From NCBI GenBank assembly GCA_949358305.1, contig OX442320.1:11488259-11548258 (forward strand): 60,000 nucleotides of DNA. The letters are read 5' to 3'. The notes below the pieces were generated by a model. The model had not been told where the DNA came from. It saw only the letters and a list, made by a program, of their open reading frames with translations, and ran no database searches. The position numbers and the translations under genes are program-made. This document shows, piece by piece, positions 23,491 through 35,905 of this stretch (its first letter is position 1; every line of letters begins with the position of its first letter). The stretch comes from Strigamia acuminata. Its lineage: Eukaryota; Arthropoda; Chilopoda; Geophilomorpha; Linotaeniidae.

Positions 23491-26400
23491 GTCGATTTAT
23501 GTAAGACTTTGCCGAAGAAAACCGACATCGCTTTGAAGTTCGACGATAACAAAATCCAAAAACTGTTTCGTATATTTGTACATTTAGATTTTAGAATTAG
23601 TATATTTAAAATAAATTTAAAAAATAAATTAATAACAATAAAATGAATAAATTCGAATTATGTTGGCAGCTGTTGTAGCGAGGTGTTCCTAAAACCTGTT
23701 GCTACTAAAACCCGGTTTTGTTTGATTGAATCAACTTTTCGGTGTAAGCACAACATAATCTGGGTGAATATTGGAACTCGGTTCAGTTGGATCTGATCGG
23801 GTGGATAAAATCCAGCCAAACTACATCTGTTGGTGTAAACACAAGTCAAAAGCATCCTTTAGACCAAATAGACATTTCCTTTGAAAAATAGCAGCAACAA
23901 AAATAACATTGTTTTAACGTGTTGTAAATTCAGTAGTTGGCGAGTAGACTCATTGTTCACTTTGTTTGCGATTGTTGGTTTGGAAATTGTAATTCATCCG
24001 CTATTGAATCAAAATTCTAAACAGGAAATTGCAGCTTGGAAACAGCTTGAGCAACTGCAACATGATTCCATCTTAAAAAGCAGCCTAATTAATTGAATAT
24101 GGAAATTTTGGAGATGCTACTAAATCCTACACAGGAAGCCCGTTTCAAAACCACAGCTTTTCAAATCATTTTTCTTCTCATTTCATTTCATGGAAATTTC
24201 AGACCACGCACTGTGAGCTCAAGGATTTTAAGCAGAAAGAAAAGAAGCCGAAGCTACGAGAGAGAAAAAAATCTAATTTTAAACTAGTGTATTGATCCTC
24301 CATCAGCAAAATATAGATGGGCTTATTTGAAATTCGCTCGCACAGAAAAGAAAAAAAGAAAAAAAAAAAAAAAAAAACCTTCATCAAAATTCGTAGCGAG
24401 TCCACGAATTACAAAGTCAAACAAGTGCGTTTTTAACGCAATGTTTCAAACAGGATTTAGCTTTAAACGGATTCCTTAAAACCCACTAAGTACAGTTAGA
24501 TCGACTGGCTGCGGCCATTTTTCCGGAAGCAATCTCCCGTTTGTAAACCAAAGAGCCATCTAGTGGCTCTTTTTATAACAATAAACAAACACTTACCTCG
24601 CAAAGAGTGCAAATAATCAAAATAGTTTTCTTACCTAAACAAAACAAAAAGAAATGAATTAATGAATTATTAAATTAATTTTTGAACAACAAAATAAAAT
24701 AAAACAAATAAAAAAAACTAAAATGCTGCTAAAACACTCAATTCAGTTCCCACAGCAAAGTAGGTTAAGCCCAAATCAATTTGTGCAAATTGATGAAAAT
24801 TACTTCGCTTAACGGCTGCAAAAACAACATGGCATCAAAAATCCCAAACAAACAAACAAGGCTTCAACTCTCCAAATGTAATTTAAAAGTTAGTGGCAAC
24901 TTGAACAGCTAGCTGATAATGCAGTTCACATTTTATCAAACCAAGTTGGAAAACAAAGACACACTTAAGTTAGGAGGAACCAGTTAAGTGTGTTGGCTGT
25001 CCTGACCTTTTCCCACACAGTATTTAGTTAGAGACACACTCTCCTTTTGTGTTGGAAAGAGAGAGTTGGAAGAAAGCTAATGCTTATCTACTATCGAAGA
25101 TCCATTGGGAAAGCGAGAGAGAGAGAGAAAGGAGCCGGTCCCAATATTCCACCGAGATCTTCATCCAGTTGGAGGATCGCTTCTCTTACTATTGATTAAG
25201 CATTACTTCTTTGTCTCAACAACTTCTCCTTCCAAATGCACTAGTTTTTCTCGCGCTTCCTTCAACGAGAACAAATTTAGTTACTTCAGGATTCTACCCG
25301 TAGTTTTTGTCCTTGTCTCGAAGACGACCCTTGGACAAGACTAACAGTAGATTGACCATACGGACAATCGGGCATCCCCAAAGAATATATACCTTATTTT
25401 ACCGATTAAGAGTCGCCCTTGAATTGTAGCCGCCCTCGAATAGTATCCACCAAGACACCAAGAATACCGTATTTTTGCAAAAGTACGGTATATTGTTTCC
25501 GTATTTAACCTCACGAACGATGAACGTACGCTTCATACTAGACTTTGACCAATATCGATATTTTGCAGTATCGCCGATACCGATAATCGGCAACCGAATA
25601 TCTCAATCTTTTTGATAATTACTAAAGTGGTCCACTGATGATGATTGTTGGATCAAAAGGCCTATGGTTGTTTGTAAGTTTAAAAGCGCCATTAATGTCA
25701 TTGTTAAAGTGGCCCTATCGATATTATTCCTGGTCTAGGCTCTAGGCTGTACACTTTGCGCGGATACTTTCTTCTCGCGTGCATGTGCAGACGTTGACCG
25801 GTAGTTGGTAGGAGGCTACGGTTGTTTAATTTTAAGTTGTTTGTAAAACATGGGAAGGGTGACAACTATTCCACGAATAATCTCGATAGAAACACCAATC
25901 GTCTGCAATAGCGAAGAACCCGTGAGTTGTCTCAACCTTTTATCACGCCAACCGATCACGTCGAATCTCGGGGAACAACTGCACTTTCGAAGTGACACCG
26001 ATGAATTCTCTATTGGAACCTGTCTCCAATAGACATCCTGTCGAGTATGTGACCTCGGTGATTAACAGCATCTTTTAAGGACCTCATACCCTCCTAGGGC
26101 CGCTCATCCATCACATCTACTTTTCCATACTGCAAAGCCATGGGGGTGGGGTGCAAGGGTGCACCAGCATCCACCTTGAAGGGTGACATAAAATTTTTTT
26201 ATTGAAAAAAAAAACAGACTAAAAAAGACGATTTTATGTTCTAAATTTGCAAAATTTTCTAAGCCACTGCAGCGCAGATTCCTCGTGTTATGACGTCATT
26301 TATTCGAGCCAATCGCTTGCAGATTAGAAAAACACAGGTCAGTGATCGTCGATCAAACGTGCTAGCAAAGAGGTAAAAAAAAATGAAACAAACATTCCTG

Positions 26401-27620
26401 TTTCAATTTCCACATGAATAAAATTCTCATCACGAAGAGAAAAATGATGGCAGCACCTCCAACTCAATCCGAACGCAATTTCATTTCGAAGGCGAGCAAA
26501 AAAAAACAAAAATAAAAATTATATTAAACCCTTTTACAACAAGTATAACAATTTAGATAAGAGAGCGAGGAAGAGGCTAGGCAAAGCATCCAAGTAGAAG
26601 TGCAATTGGCAACTGGTCTTTTTATTCTCTAATTCCTATCTCTCTCACCAGGAGGTGATTGTGCAGCGAGTTGAATGAGGGCCAACTAGCACATAGTATT
26701 ATTACACACATTTACTTCCAATCTGGAGCCTGTGGTTTGAGGGAAAAAGGCGAGCTAAGGATTTACGGCAATCAATGAGGCTCCGTGCAAAAGAAACTCA
26801 CTTGTCAAGGACGGCCATTGCATTTCAATGGCGCTCTAACTTTTCGGATTTAGTGCAAGAAAAAATTACTAGCCCCCAGCTTTGAGACAAGAGTATAGCT
26901 TCCTTCTATGTTTTTTTATATCTATTACGCTTAGAATGATTCGTGATGTGTTTTTTGAGCCATTGATTTAGACCTTCTTTATTGCACTTTTTTTCTAAGA
27001 CTTTCTCTTTTTTCGACTCTACTAACTCATTTTCTTTTTACCTCCTTCTTCCATTGTTTGGAAAGACCGCTTTTTGTTACCGTATGAAAGTATAAGTTTG
27101 CGGTTCGCCGCCAGTCATTTGTCGCCGTACAAAATTCGGAAAATCCAAGATGGCGACACCCTTAGACGACCATTGGAAAATTATGATGTAATGCACTTTG
27201 ACTCTGCCCACAATAAAGTCTTCTCTTTCTTCATATCACCTTTAAAATACCAACCACGTAAATCACTTAGGGGCCCTGTATATTTGTTGAGGTTTTGGGT
27301 TCTGCAGTACCTAAATCCAGCATTGGCTTTGTTTTGTCTAAATGAGTTTTCGAATGTAGTCGTGAATAAGAGATTAAGCTCGACAATAATATATTCTACC
27401 AATTCCAAGCCGCAACACAAATGTAGTTTCCACCAAGACCAGCACTGGAATAGTAACAAACCAACTGAAGTTCCCATGGGTCCTATAATAAGTCCAAACC
27501 CAAACTGACTATCACATAAAAGCCCCTCCACTTCTAAGCACTCATAAAAACAAGTCAATTTATTGACTCGGATGTGAAATCCGACTACTGCGCGGATAAT
27601 TCAAGAGTTCTCATTCTTCC
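23491..27620. other. Non-coding stretch with minor hairpins
   Basis: No gene is supportable. A perfect small hairpin aaagagcca-tctag-tggctcttt lies at 24550-24572, followed by T-rich sequence. A-rich runs occur at 24345-24378. Fragments of the CCGTATT family are at 25388-25505 (attttaccgattaagagtcg, then taccgtatttttgcaaaagt). Confidence 0.4.
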
Positions 27621-27734
27621 CAGTCTTATTGGCTGATAAGGATCACATGACAAAATAATCCAATCGTTATAATCATGGAGAATAGAATAGCTGCAAGCAG
27701 TGTCATCAAGAGGGGTAATCAACCAATAAGACAG
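27621..27734. repeat. 114-bp inverted repeat
   Basis: cagtcttattggctgat on the left and atcaaccaataagacag on the right pair at 16 of 17 positions. Both arms contain a CCAAT box in opposite orientations. It is a small MITE or a chance pair. Confidence 0.45.
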
Positions 27735-29109
27735 TTTTATCGCCGTCATTATAATTCTTCATTACAATATAAAAGTTGAGTAATGTTATAATGCACGGCG
27801 TCCGTCGCAACTGAATAGGTATGAGAAATGCTACGTTAATGGCTTTTGCTATTCAAGCTCAAAGTGAAATGAGACTATTTTCTCTCTCTCGTTTTAATAT
27901 AAGCCAACAAAATTTAAGTAATTAATTCTCATTTGGTCAGAATAAACCGCCGCTATAAATCTAGCGGAGACATTTAATACCTGACATTTCTTTAAGCGTT
28001 GTAATGCACGTTTCAAATTGGATTTAACAAAGCACGATATAAATTACCGATAAATTACCCGGTCTACCAACATAACTAATATATTTATTTAACCCTGTGA
28101 CACCAAATCAAAACCACAAAATGAAAAGTGCTGCAACAAATCTCAAACACCAAATGCTTGCCAGGTGCGCCGTGCATTATTCATTACATTGCATACCGTA
28201 TAATACACAATTCTAGAAATCCTCGATAGTATAGCGGCTAATATCCCCTTCCAGCAATTAAGAGACCTCCTGGACCCAACAAACGACCTGTTGAAAACAG
28301 CTCGATATTTTTTTCATGTTGACAGATTTTCTCACGAGGTGGTATTAGAAACGAGAAATCTTCGTGATCCAAAATGGCTGCATAAATTCAATAGACGGAA
28401 GAAGAGAGATGGGAGTAAGTACATTCATTATAAATGCTAAATTGGAAATTTGCCCGGGCTAAACCCAATTAAACCACCCCCATTTTTGATTCCCAACTCG
28501 CCCCATGACCGATCCCTCCCACAACACCTGTTTATACCCAAACTCATCCGCGATACTTTTTCAACGCCAACAGCCGCATTTTAATTAATAATTAACTCAG
28601 CTACCTTATTGCCCTCTTCTAGTTCGAACGGATTTACAAGCCATACAAACTAGTCTCGAGCTAATTACGACCTGCAGAGAAAATACACCGAGGTTAATTA
28701 ATGCTACCCTTCCCACTTTTAATTTCCTTAGCTCCGGTGTGGCCTCTTTCTCTTCATATGCGCTTTCCCTGCCGAGGCTGAGCGAAGGTCTGCAGCCATG
28801 CAGTCGCGGACTGAGAGGAAATTGCTCCCAACTTTTTTCAACCGATCCAACACAGAAATTCAATTCAATTTCTCCACCTTGTTTCTATCCACAAACTGCG
28901 TCTTTCTTCAATAGGAAGAAACACAAGTTAATGAAATCACTTTGCGTCGACGATGGCTCCAGCACGAAGGTCGAAACCTCACGCATCCGTGGCGACGAGT
29001 CAAAACTTCGACGCCGCGTCGTTCGTCTTTCCGACACTACTTTTGAATTCAATCTCAATTATTTTTGTCATACTCTTGCCGCAAACAACAAATCAGTTAA
29101 AATTCAACC
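27735..29109. other. Non-coding; locally CpG-rich patch
   Basis: The segment 28740-29040 is richer in CG and has open frames on both strands, the longest on the plus strand running into MITE copy F. I see no known motif and no convincing splice pairs, so no gene is called. Confidence 0.35.
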
Positions 29110-29328
29110 TATACTCTGGTTCGACTCAAGAGTATGCCCTTCTAAGAGCCGCATCACTGGTGTAGTGATCCAAAAATGTAGTAATAATCATAATAAAAAT
29201 AAGAACTACTTCCAGAACTACTTCTCCTAGTGGAGATTCTTTACTCTATGGTAATACAGACTGGAGTTAGGAGTAATGCGGCTCGGCCAATGGGAGAAGG
29301 GTATACTCTTGAGTCGAACAAGAGTATA
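29110..29328. mobile_element. TATACTC-family MITE, copy F
   Basis: Left tatactctggttcgactcaa and right (reverse-complemented) tatactcttgttcgactcaa pair and continue gagtat/gcccttct. The right side then has cccattggccgagccgcat and the left gagccgcatcactggtgt. A second, internal tatactc/gagtat lies within the arms. The core tagtgatccaaaaatgtag is present. Its interior contains a pair of partly repeated gaactactt motifs. Confidence 0.8.
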
Positions 29329-29354
29329 GAAACGAAATAGTCGAAGGATTTTTT

Positions 29355-29480
29355 TTAACATTTGTTATTCATACAATTAGTATTTTACGTCATATCTTCG
29401 TATAATTTGCACTTAGCCCCGAAGACCGAACCACTCGATCGCATTGGGAGGCTCGACCGGGAACTTTTTGCAAAATGAAA
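29355..29480 (-). repeat. Dispersed repeat R2, longest copy
   Basis: aacatttgttattcatacaa with ttagtattttacgtcatatc is shared with 30107-30175 and 36797-36870. This copy extends further and, on the minus strand, includes ggtcgagcc, one mismatch from a Pol III B box. A SINE origin is possible but unproven. Confidence 0.45.
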
Positions 29481-30106
29481 TTTTATTGGAAACAGCGAGT
29501 TGCAGTAAAACGCAGCCTAATCTGAACGAGTGTATCACGTGACTAATTTGGCTCGTGCCTGGCTCAGAGGGGTGGCACGAGCGTTATCACGGTCGTAAAG
29601 CCGCATTCACGCCAGGTTCACTCTCCACCGGTGGTACTTAGGAAGTGACCGCAAGCAGACAAACGTTGGTGGTTTAATCAAAGGCGCAGAAATGTGCATC
29701 GGACAAAACCGCCGCGCATTTGCTCCGCCATTACTACTTTGCGACTGATATGCCAAGCTCATAAAACCCTCGCGCCATCCCTGCCCACTTCCAAACACCC
29801 AATATAAGTGTACTGGTTCAGATAAAAGTTGTTTACGTTTGTTTTCTCCTCATTCAGACCTGCACAAAGCTTCATCTCCTTTTGCTCCTATCCAAACACC
29901 GAAACGTGGCCTGAATTTTATTTCGCTACTTCGCTCTTTTGCCTTCCCACAGACATTTAACATGGCATTAAAAACACATTTCCAGATGAAAAAGAAATGT
30001 CTTTTTTTCTTTCCTTTTTGCCAACTCTCGTAGTTCGGCGGCCAAAAAGCATTCCGTGTCAGCACAAAATGGCGTTACCCGGTCCGAAATCACCGACGTT
30101 TGTAAC

Positions 30107-30175
30107 ATCATTTATTTGTTATTCATACAATTAATATTTTGCTTCGTTTCTTCGCAACTTCGGCTTTATTCCGCT
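30107..30175 (-). repeat. Dispersed repeat R2, copy 2
   Basis: aacatcatttatttgttatt and catacaattaatattttgct match R2 at 36797 almost base for base. Confidence 0.55.
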
Positions 30176-30723
30176 TTCGGCCATCATCCGGTCGCAGCAG
30201 GTGTATTTTTCATGCTTTTCCCGATGCTTATTGACATTTATATTCCTTGTATTAATACTTGCGCTCGACTTTAAGCATTAAGAAGCAGCATTTGCAGCCA
30301 AATGTTTGCAACGTTTATATTTAGTGTATTCAGTCAAGCCGAGAGAGTCGCTACTTCTTCCCGACTGCTGCATAATTTATTCTAGTCGTGGTCTTGTCCA
30401 GCGTTTGAGTCTAACATAACTGATCATGAACCTATGCATATTGCAACAGTCTCCTTTCTTCCAATTCTTCTTCCCCATACCAAACTTCTTGCCCAATTTT
30501 TATTATTTAACATGTAAATGCAGACTAAAAGCAACGCCACTCCGCATGTCTCTCCCCGCCTGGCTGACAACCAGACATTCCTTGCCCCAAACTAACAGAA
30601 ACATGACATACACCATTGTAAAATATTTCAACCCAAATGTGTCTATTTTGTGCATAAATAACAATATAAGCGTATAAGCAAACACCTATTAGACCAACAA
30701 GCTCTTTCATAATTTCCTGTATC

Positions 30724-30743
30724 TTACTCCACTGGAGTGTCTC

Positions 30744-30775
<32 letters not shown>

Positions 30776-30778
30776 ATA
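30724..30778 (+). mobile_element. Retroposon 3' tail with (AAATA)n run
   Basis: cttactccactggagtgt is followed by ctctt and eight or so aaat units. It has the same layout as the tails at 363-409 and 491-533. Confidence 0.5.
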
Positions 30779-32380
30779 TACAGATCAAAACAATTGGTGG
30801 ATGGGATCGGGGTTCATTTCAATAATTTTGATGAATTCCGTCCGCGGGTTTCCCAGTAATCCGTACAAATGCAATGTTGGGTCCTCAAGAAACCGGTCAA
30901 ATGCGTCATCCAACATCGTGATGACAAATTGATAATAAAATCCTTATTGAGTGCCCCAACCCCCTAATTTGCCATTTTCCAAAAACCCCACAGTGGACAG
31001 TGGTCATCCAATCCCTTTTTACCGCCCTTAAGTGTCTCCTCTGTTCGCTTAACCGTTTAACATCCAAAAAAGAAGAAAAAAACCCAAACCCATCAGTTGA
31101 AAACCCAGCAATAAAAAACGTGCATAAAAATTATCAAGTTAAACATTTCTGCACCAACCTCATCATCCTTCATCGCAACTTTACGATATTGACACCAGGC
31201 GGTTGGGGCTGAGAACAAGCGAGATGACTATAAAGTTGGCGGCGATAAGCTTTTAAACTTAGCAGTGGGTCGTTGAACCCCCACTCGTGTCAAAGGCCAA
31301 CTTTAATGCGCAACATCCGGGCACTTTTAAACTTGATCTCCGCCATTTTTGCATAGGTAATCCCGACTAAAAGTGCTCCGCAGTCCCTCGTTGCCATTAA
31401 AAGCAAAGTGCGCGCCTTTTTTGCTCCTCTTTCGCTTTTTATCTTCACAATTATCCGGTTTAGCATTACACCCGCCATCACTGTCCGCTTAAACCTAACT
31501 AAACTTTATTCAGGTGAGATTCGCCTTTTATCAAACGGCCTCGTCAGACTTCTATTAAAGCGCTCTTAATTGCGCGCACAAAATAATAAGCGATTTTTTT
31601 TAACTTTTTATTAGTTTAAGTGCACAATTTGGCCGCTACGGAGCGCTTTAACTCCTCAAATTGCGCTTTTAAACAGACAAATGCGTGCACGAGTTGACAT
31701 TTTGTTGTCGCCGGCCATTTTGGTAATTCGAGCGCTTTGGGTTTTGTATAGTGTTGCCTCGTTGGCGCGTTTGGAATGAATGTCTAATTGAGCTTTATGA
31801 TTATCGGACGCGAGGCTCAATTTTCAACATGAAATCATCTTCGGAAATGCAAATTAGCATCATGCGCCCATTATTGAGTCTGCAGGTGATGCAACGCGCA
31901 AATGGCGCCGAGATTACGTCCGAAAGGTAAACGAAACGTCGATAAATGACCAACTGCATCACAGTCGGGTTCGACGAACAAATAAATGCATTCTCCGCTC
32001 GTCTTCCATTGTCCTCGCAACTAAAAGTCGTGAATGACGTCATAAAAATGTTGTCACAATGTGACTGACACTAGATCTTAAGTTGCACTTCTTATCCAGG
32101 ATGTCTCGACTTCCGCTTATGTCCTCCTTCCTGTTGTAGTGGGCGATGGACAGGAGGTTCAAGCCCACTCGTTAATCTCTTCCGGGTGTCTGCTGGAATT
32201 AAGCGGGGAAGTCGGTACAAATCACCCGGGCCGGGTCCCCGCTTCATCCCCGAGGTGTAAATGAAATATAGGGAAAACAGTCCTCAAACAGATGAGCCGA
32301 ATGTTTGCTATTTAAAATGAAGCCCTTTTGCTTTTGTTTATTTATAATTTTTAATTGTTTCGATTGTTTTTCTAATTTAC
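30779..32380. other. Non-coding stretch
   Basis: No repeat or exon was recognised. Two AAAATGGC-type octamers (31342 and 31714) and one TGACGTCA (32035) fall here. Confidence 0.4.
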
Positions 32381-32951
32381 TACTTTTACATGGTAACAGT
32401 TATCCAAATAAGTGAAAATTCAGATTTTATGTATCCAGTTAACCGTGTGCGTTGACATCACGTTAGTTGTCTGAATTTCTGGTAAACTTATATGTGAATT
32501 ACCCATAATGCATTTGGACTACCTGGGACAACAACATCCGGTAATCAAATCAAATTTAGCTCATGTAACTTCTCCCAATAACAAGAATCATTAAAATTTG
32601 TTACAAAACAAAAAAATAAATCATTTTTGTTTATAAAATTGGTGTCATTTTTAATAAGGGGTACAAAGTATTACAGTCAGAACGGCACTTTTATGCATGC
32701 ACAGGTGTTTACATGTAGTTTGCAATGCGCAAAACCCCCAAAATCTACCTCGTACAACAGGAATTTAGTTTTCCGAATAAGTCCGTCTTTTCTAGAAAAC
32801 TGGTTTGTTTACATGATCAGTTTTACAGAAAAGTAATGCCGTATTTTACCAATTAAGAGCCGCGGCTACTATTCGAGGGCGACTCTTAATCGGTAAAATA
32901 CAGTATTTGGATTTCAGTTTTCAAGATAACTGAGTACATGTAAACATGGTA
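32381..32951. mobile_element. ACATGGTAA-end MITE, copy 2
   Basis: It starts near ttttacatggtaacagttat and ends gtacatgtaaacatggtaa. Interior segments atgcacaggtgtttacatg, tgcgcaaaa and gtttgtttacatgatcagtt match copy 1 (21101-21670). It is itself interrupted by a 65-base hairpin at 32839-32903. Confidence 0.75.
32839..32903. mobile_element. 65-bp CCGTATT hairpin nested in copy 2
   Basis: ccgtattttaccaattaaga and tcttaatcggtaaaatacag form arms of about 21 bases around gccgcggctactattcgagg. It is inserted after aagtaatg, where copy 1 reads aagtaaaattc, so the insertion is visible by comparison. Related text lies at 25388-25505 and 35755-35905. Confidence 0.7.
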
Positions 32952-33559
32952 ATTGATTTTTCAAATTTTTTTTTTCTGTTAAAAAATTCCAGTAGTAGAC
33001 AGAGGGACTATTATTTTACTATTTGACCTCCTGGAGTGTGTTTCGATTATGTTCTAGGCATTGCAAGCGGTGTATTTTTGGATTAAAATGCAAAATTCTT
33101 TATGACAACAAAGTCAATTGGAGAAAAGTAGCAATGCTCATTTGCACAGGCCACATCGGTTAGCCCGAGTCATTTGGATTGCAAGTGGTTTTATTGATCG
33201 AATGAGGTGGGATTCAGGACCTGCCCACACTTGGATCACTGGGGAAATAACTGGCAGTCATTCGCCAACACTCACTCTTGTTATTCTGTAGCCATAGCAA
33301 CTGCATTACTATATCATCCATCTAACAAGACATGAGTGCAATGAACACCCAAGAAAAAGTAAAAAAACAGAATAAAAATTGTTACAACAATACACTGTCT
33401 CTAATTAAAGCCTGGTCTCCAATAACAACCTTGGCCAATTTTTTGAAAATAATAACTATGCACATGACATCATACGACAAAATTAAATCTCGGGCAAACT
33501 GCATATTAATCATCCACAATGAACCGCGTACAAACAACGATATGACGTCAGCGGGATGA

Positions 33560-33700
33560 TTCTGCTGTCTTCCAGAAAAGTAACGAGTGGGTGTTTACAT
33601 TGCAGTTTGGAAAGCTCAAAATTATCTTTTGCGCAAAACTGGTTTGTTTACATGATCAGTTTTCCAGAAAAGCAAAATTCGAATTTTCACTCTCCGACGA
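33560..33700. mobile_element. ACATGGTAA-end MITE, partial copy 3
   Basis: tgtttacattgcagtttgga and tggtttgtttacatgatcag with ttttccagaaaagcaaaatt correspond to the right-central part of copies 1 and 2. The left end is missing. Confidence 0.6.
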
Positions 33701-34590
33701 GTTATAATCAACAGACTTTGCAAGTTTTTATCTTAATTCATATTTCAAGGAAAATGATGTCATCATTCAAATTCCACCTCAAGATCCTCACCTGTCACAC
33801 ATTTCTCACCAGGTGGCAGCTAAAACTCAAACATCAATTTCACTTATTGCTATATCTCACATCCTATTTCACTTTGACTGAAATCTAGCTGTTTCAAACA
33901 GAAATAATAATAATAAAAAATTCTTGAAGGTTGTTGGAAACCTATCACCTCCCATTTCCTCTTGGAGAGCACAGTCGACTCATATCGAATGAGAAATGCA
34001 GGCAATTACATCCAGCAAGTCTATCATCAAGTCAGTTGAAGGATGTCCTCAAAAATTTACCACACCAACAACTCACTGCATAAAAATCTAAAACAAATTA
34101 CTCAGCTTCAATTACCTTTTGTAATGAGTGGTATTGTGAAGAAACAGGTCCATAAAAACAGCAAATTGTTACTTATGCATGTGACCGTGCTTGTACGGTC
34201 ACCTTTTAATCCTCCATCGAAACAAAGCGAAGCGACATAAGAGGAAAACTTGATTATTCCACATCCACCAAGAATCCACAACTGGAAAGTCCGACAGTAA
34301 CCGATGGCCTTCGGCTCGCTAACTTTCCTTCTTGATTAATGAAAACATTCTTAGGACAAATACCTTGTCGCAATTTATCTTGCAACAGTATCCACCTTGT
34401 TAATTACGTTTGTCGACCCGGACTTCGCACGTTAAACAAAAACCCTTTGCCAATTGCCAACAATTCCAAAGACTAAGTGACGGGTCTTCCTCGCAAGCCT
34501 TTCACACCCCAAAACACAAAGCCCAATTGTGTCGCTTTTCCTAGTGACCACCCGGCATTTAAATAAACCCCGGCGCCAATTTGAAGCTTA
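33701..34590. other. Non-coding stretch
   Basis: No gene or repeat was recognised. Confidence 0.4.
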
Positions 34591-34592
34591 CC

Positions 34593-34790
34593 GTAAACAC
34601 ATTTTGTTGTTCAAAATTGCAGTTAAACATGTTTTGTTGTTCAAAATTGCAGTTAAACATGTTTTGTTGTTCAAAATTGCAGTTAAACATGTTTTGTTGT
34701 TCAAAATTGCAGTTAAACATGTTTTGTTGTTCAAAATTGCAGTTAAACATGTTTTGTTGTTTAAACGTTTCGCGCATGCCCACAACGACT
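34593..34790 (+). repeat. 30-bp tandem array with unique exit sequence
   Basis: Six units of aaacatgttttgttgttcaa plus aattgcagtt are identical or nearly so. The first unit has cacatttt and the last exits as gttttgttgtttaaacgttt then cgcatgccca. That exit is matched at 41364-41410, where only one unit exists. The multiple of three keeps several frames open on both strands; these are not genes. Confidence 0.9.
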
Positions 34791-34794
34791 AAAA

Positions 34795-35750
34795 TCAGCG
34801 GTTCAATCCAAATGGCTTTTCGAAGTTTTTTCTCGGTTTAAAGACCCACAGCGTTCTTTTTCGAGCGACGAGGCCTGGAAAATGACAAGAGTAACTAGAA
34901 AAGCTCATTTCCAGAAGAGGAAAACATTAAGCGGCAAATGTGCGAGCAAAACAGTGTCGGGACTAATGCTAAGCAGAACCGCGGACCGATTGTCTGCTGC
35001 TTATTCCGCAGAAAAAGATATTAACAGCCCTCAGAACGAGAGAAGACCTCTTGAATTATTGCACCCTCTCATCTTTGTTAATGATATTCAGCAGCAGATG
35101 TCGCCGGGCAACTTACATAATAAGATGCTTACTTGCCATGCACTTGTATCGCATTAAAGTCCCACTCCTGTCTCTCTCTCCTTCTCTCTCTCTCTCAGGT
35201 TTGGCGAGTGTGCAATAAGCATCTGGTCTCTTTCTGCAACTTCCACTTTACCCTCCTCCACTCGGTATTAAAATTCTCAACATGCTTTTGCCAGCAACCC
35301 AAGTTTATAGATGACCAGTTTGACCACTAGCATACATTCAGGATGTGCACTCAGTGCACTGCTCTGGCCAAATAAAACAAACTCCTTTTTTAGGACAATT
35401 TTTACAAATTCAATTGCTCAAACTACGCTTTTATTTGCATTTCAAGCGCTTACTTCACTTATTTATTTGCTTCATTAATTATTTTCTGCAGTTGGAATTA
35501 ATTCGCCGGGACTTAAATTAGTCATTCACTTGAATTGCAGTTGTGGTAATATAAATAAATTATGAAATCATTTTTTTTTCTTCGTCGTGCAGAGCTAACC
35601 GAGGAATCCCTTAGGACAGGCCTGCTGAAATGAGTCTGGAGTGGACCACTGTAAAAACAATGTCTTACAGCCATTCTGAGCAGTTGCCGTTAACTTTATT
35701 ATTCTTTTGTGAATAAATAATTACACAGCGCAGTTGTCAGCCGATGAACT
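34795..35750. other. Non-coding; CT-rich tract
   Basis: A (CT)n tract lies at about 35172-35200 and ends in cag. No reading frame after it has recognisable protein features. Confidence 0.4.
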
Positions 35751-35754
35751 ACCG

Positions 35755-35905
35755 TATTTCTTCGATTCTACGATGCACTTTTTTTTAGAAACATCTCTAA
35801 CTTTTCTATACTTTGCGCTTATAATTTTTTCTTGAATGCAAGCAGAAATATCAGCACAATTTGCAGAAAGGCTAAAAATAGGGTGCGGCATAGAATCGAA
35901 GAACT
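35755..35905. mobile_element. CCGTATT-type small inverted repeat
   Basis: cgtatttcttcgattctacg at the left and gcggcatagaatcgaagaac at the right form imperfect arms about 110 bases apart. The start ccgtatt is shared with the hairpin at 32839. Confidence 0.55.

Noticed and set aside
27074-27558. Overlapping frames of 144 and 125 codons on opposite strands
   Set aside because: Mutually exclusive, without motifs, and overlapping a dispersed repeat; likely chance.
28739-29230. Plus-strand open frame of 163 codons
   Set aside because: It lies in a CpG-rich patch that also has open frames on the other strand, runs into MITE copy F, and shows no known motif or splice support.
34529-34841. Repetitive 'proteins' with ten-residue repeats in four frames
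   Set aside because: Artefact of a 30-bp tandem array, whose length divisible by three keeps frames open.
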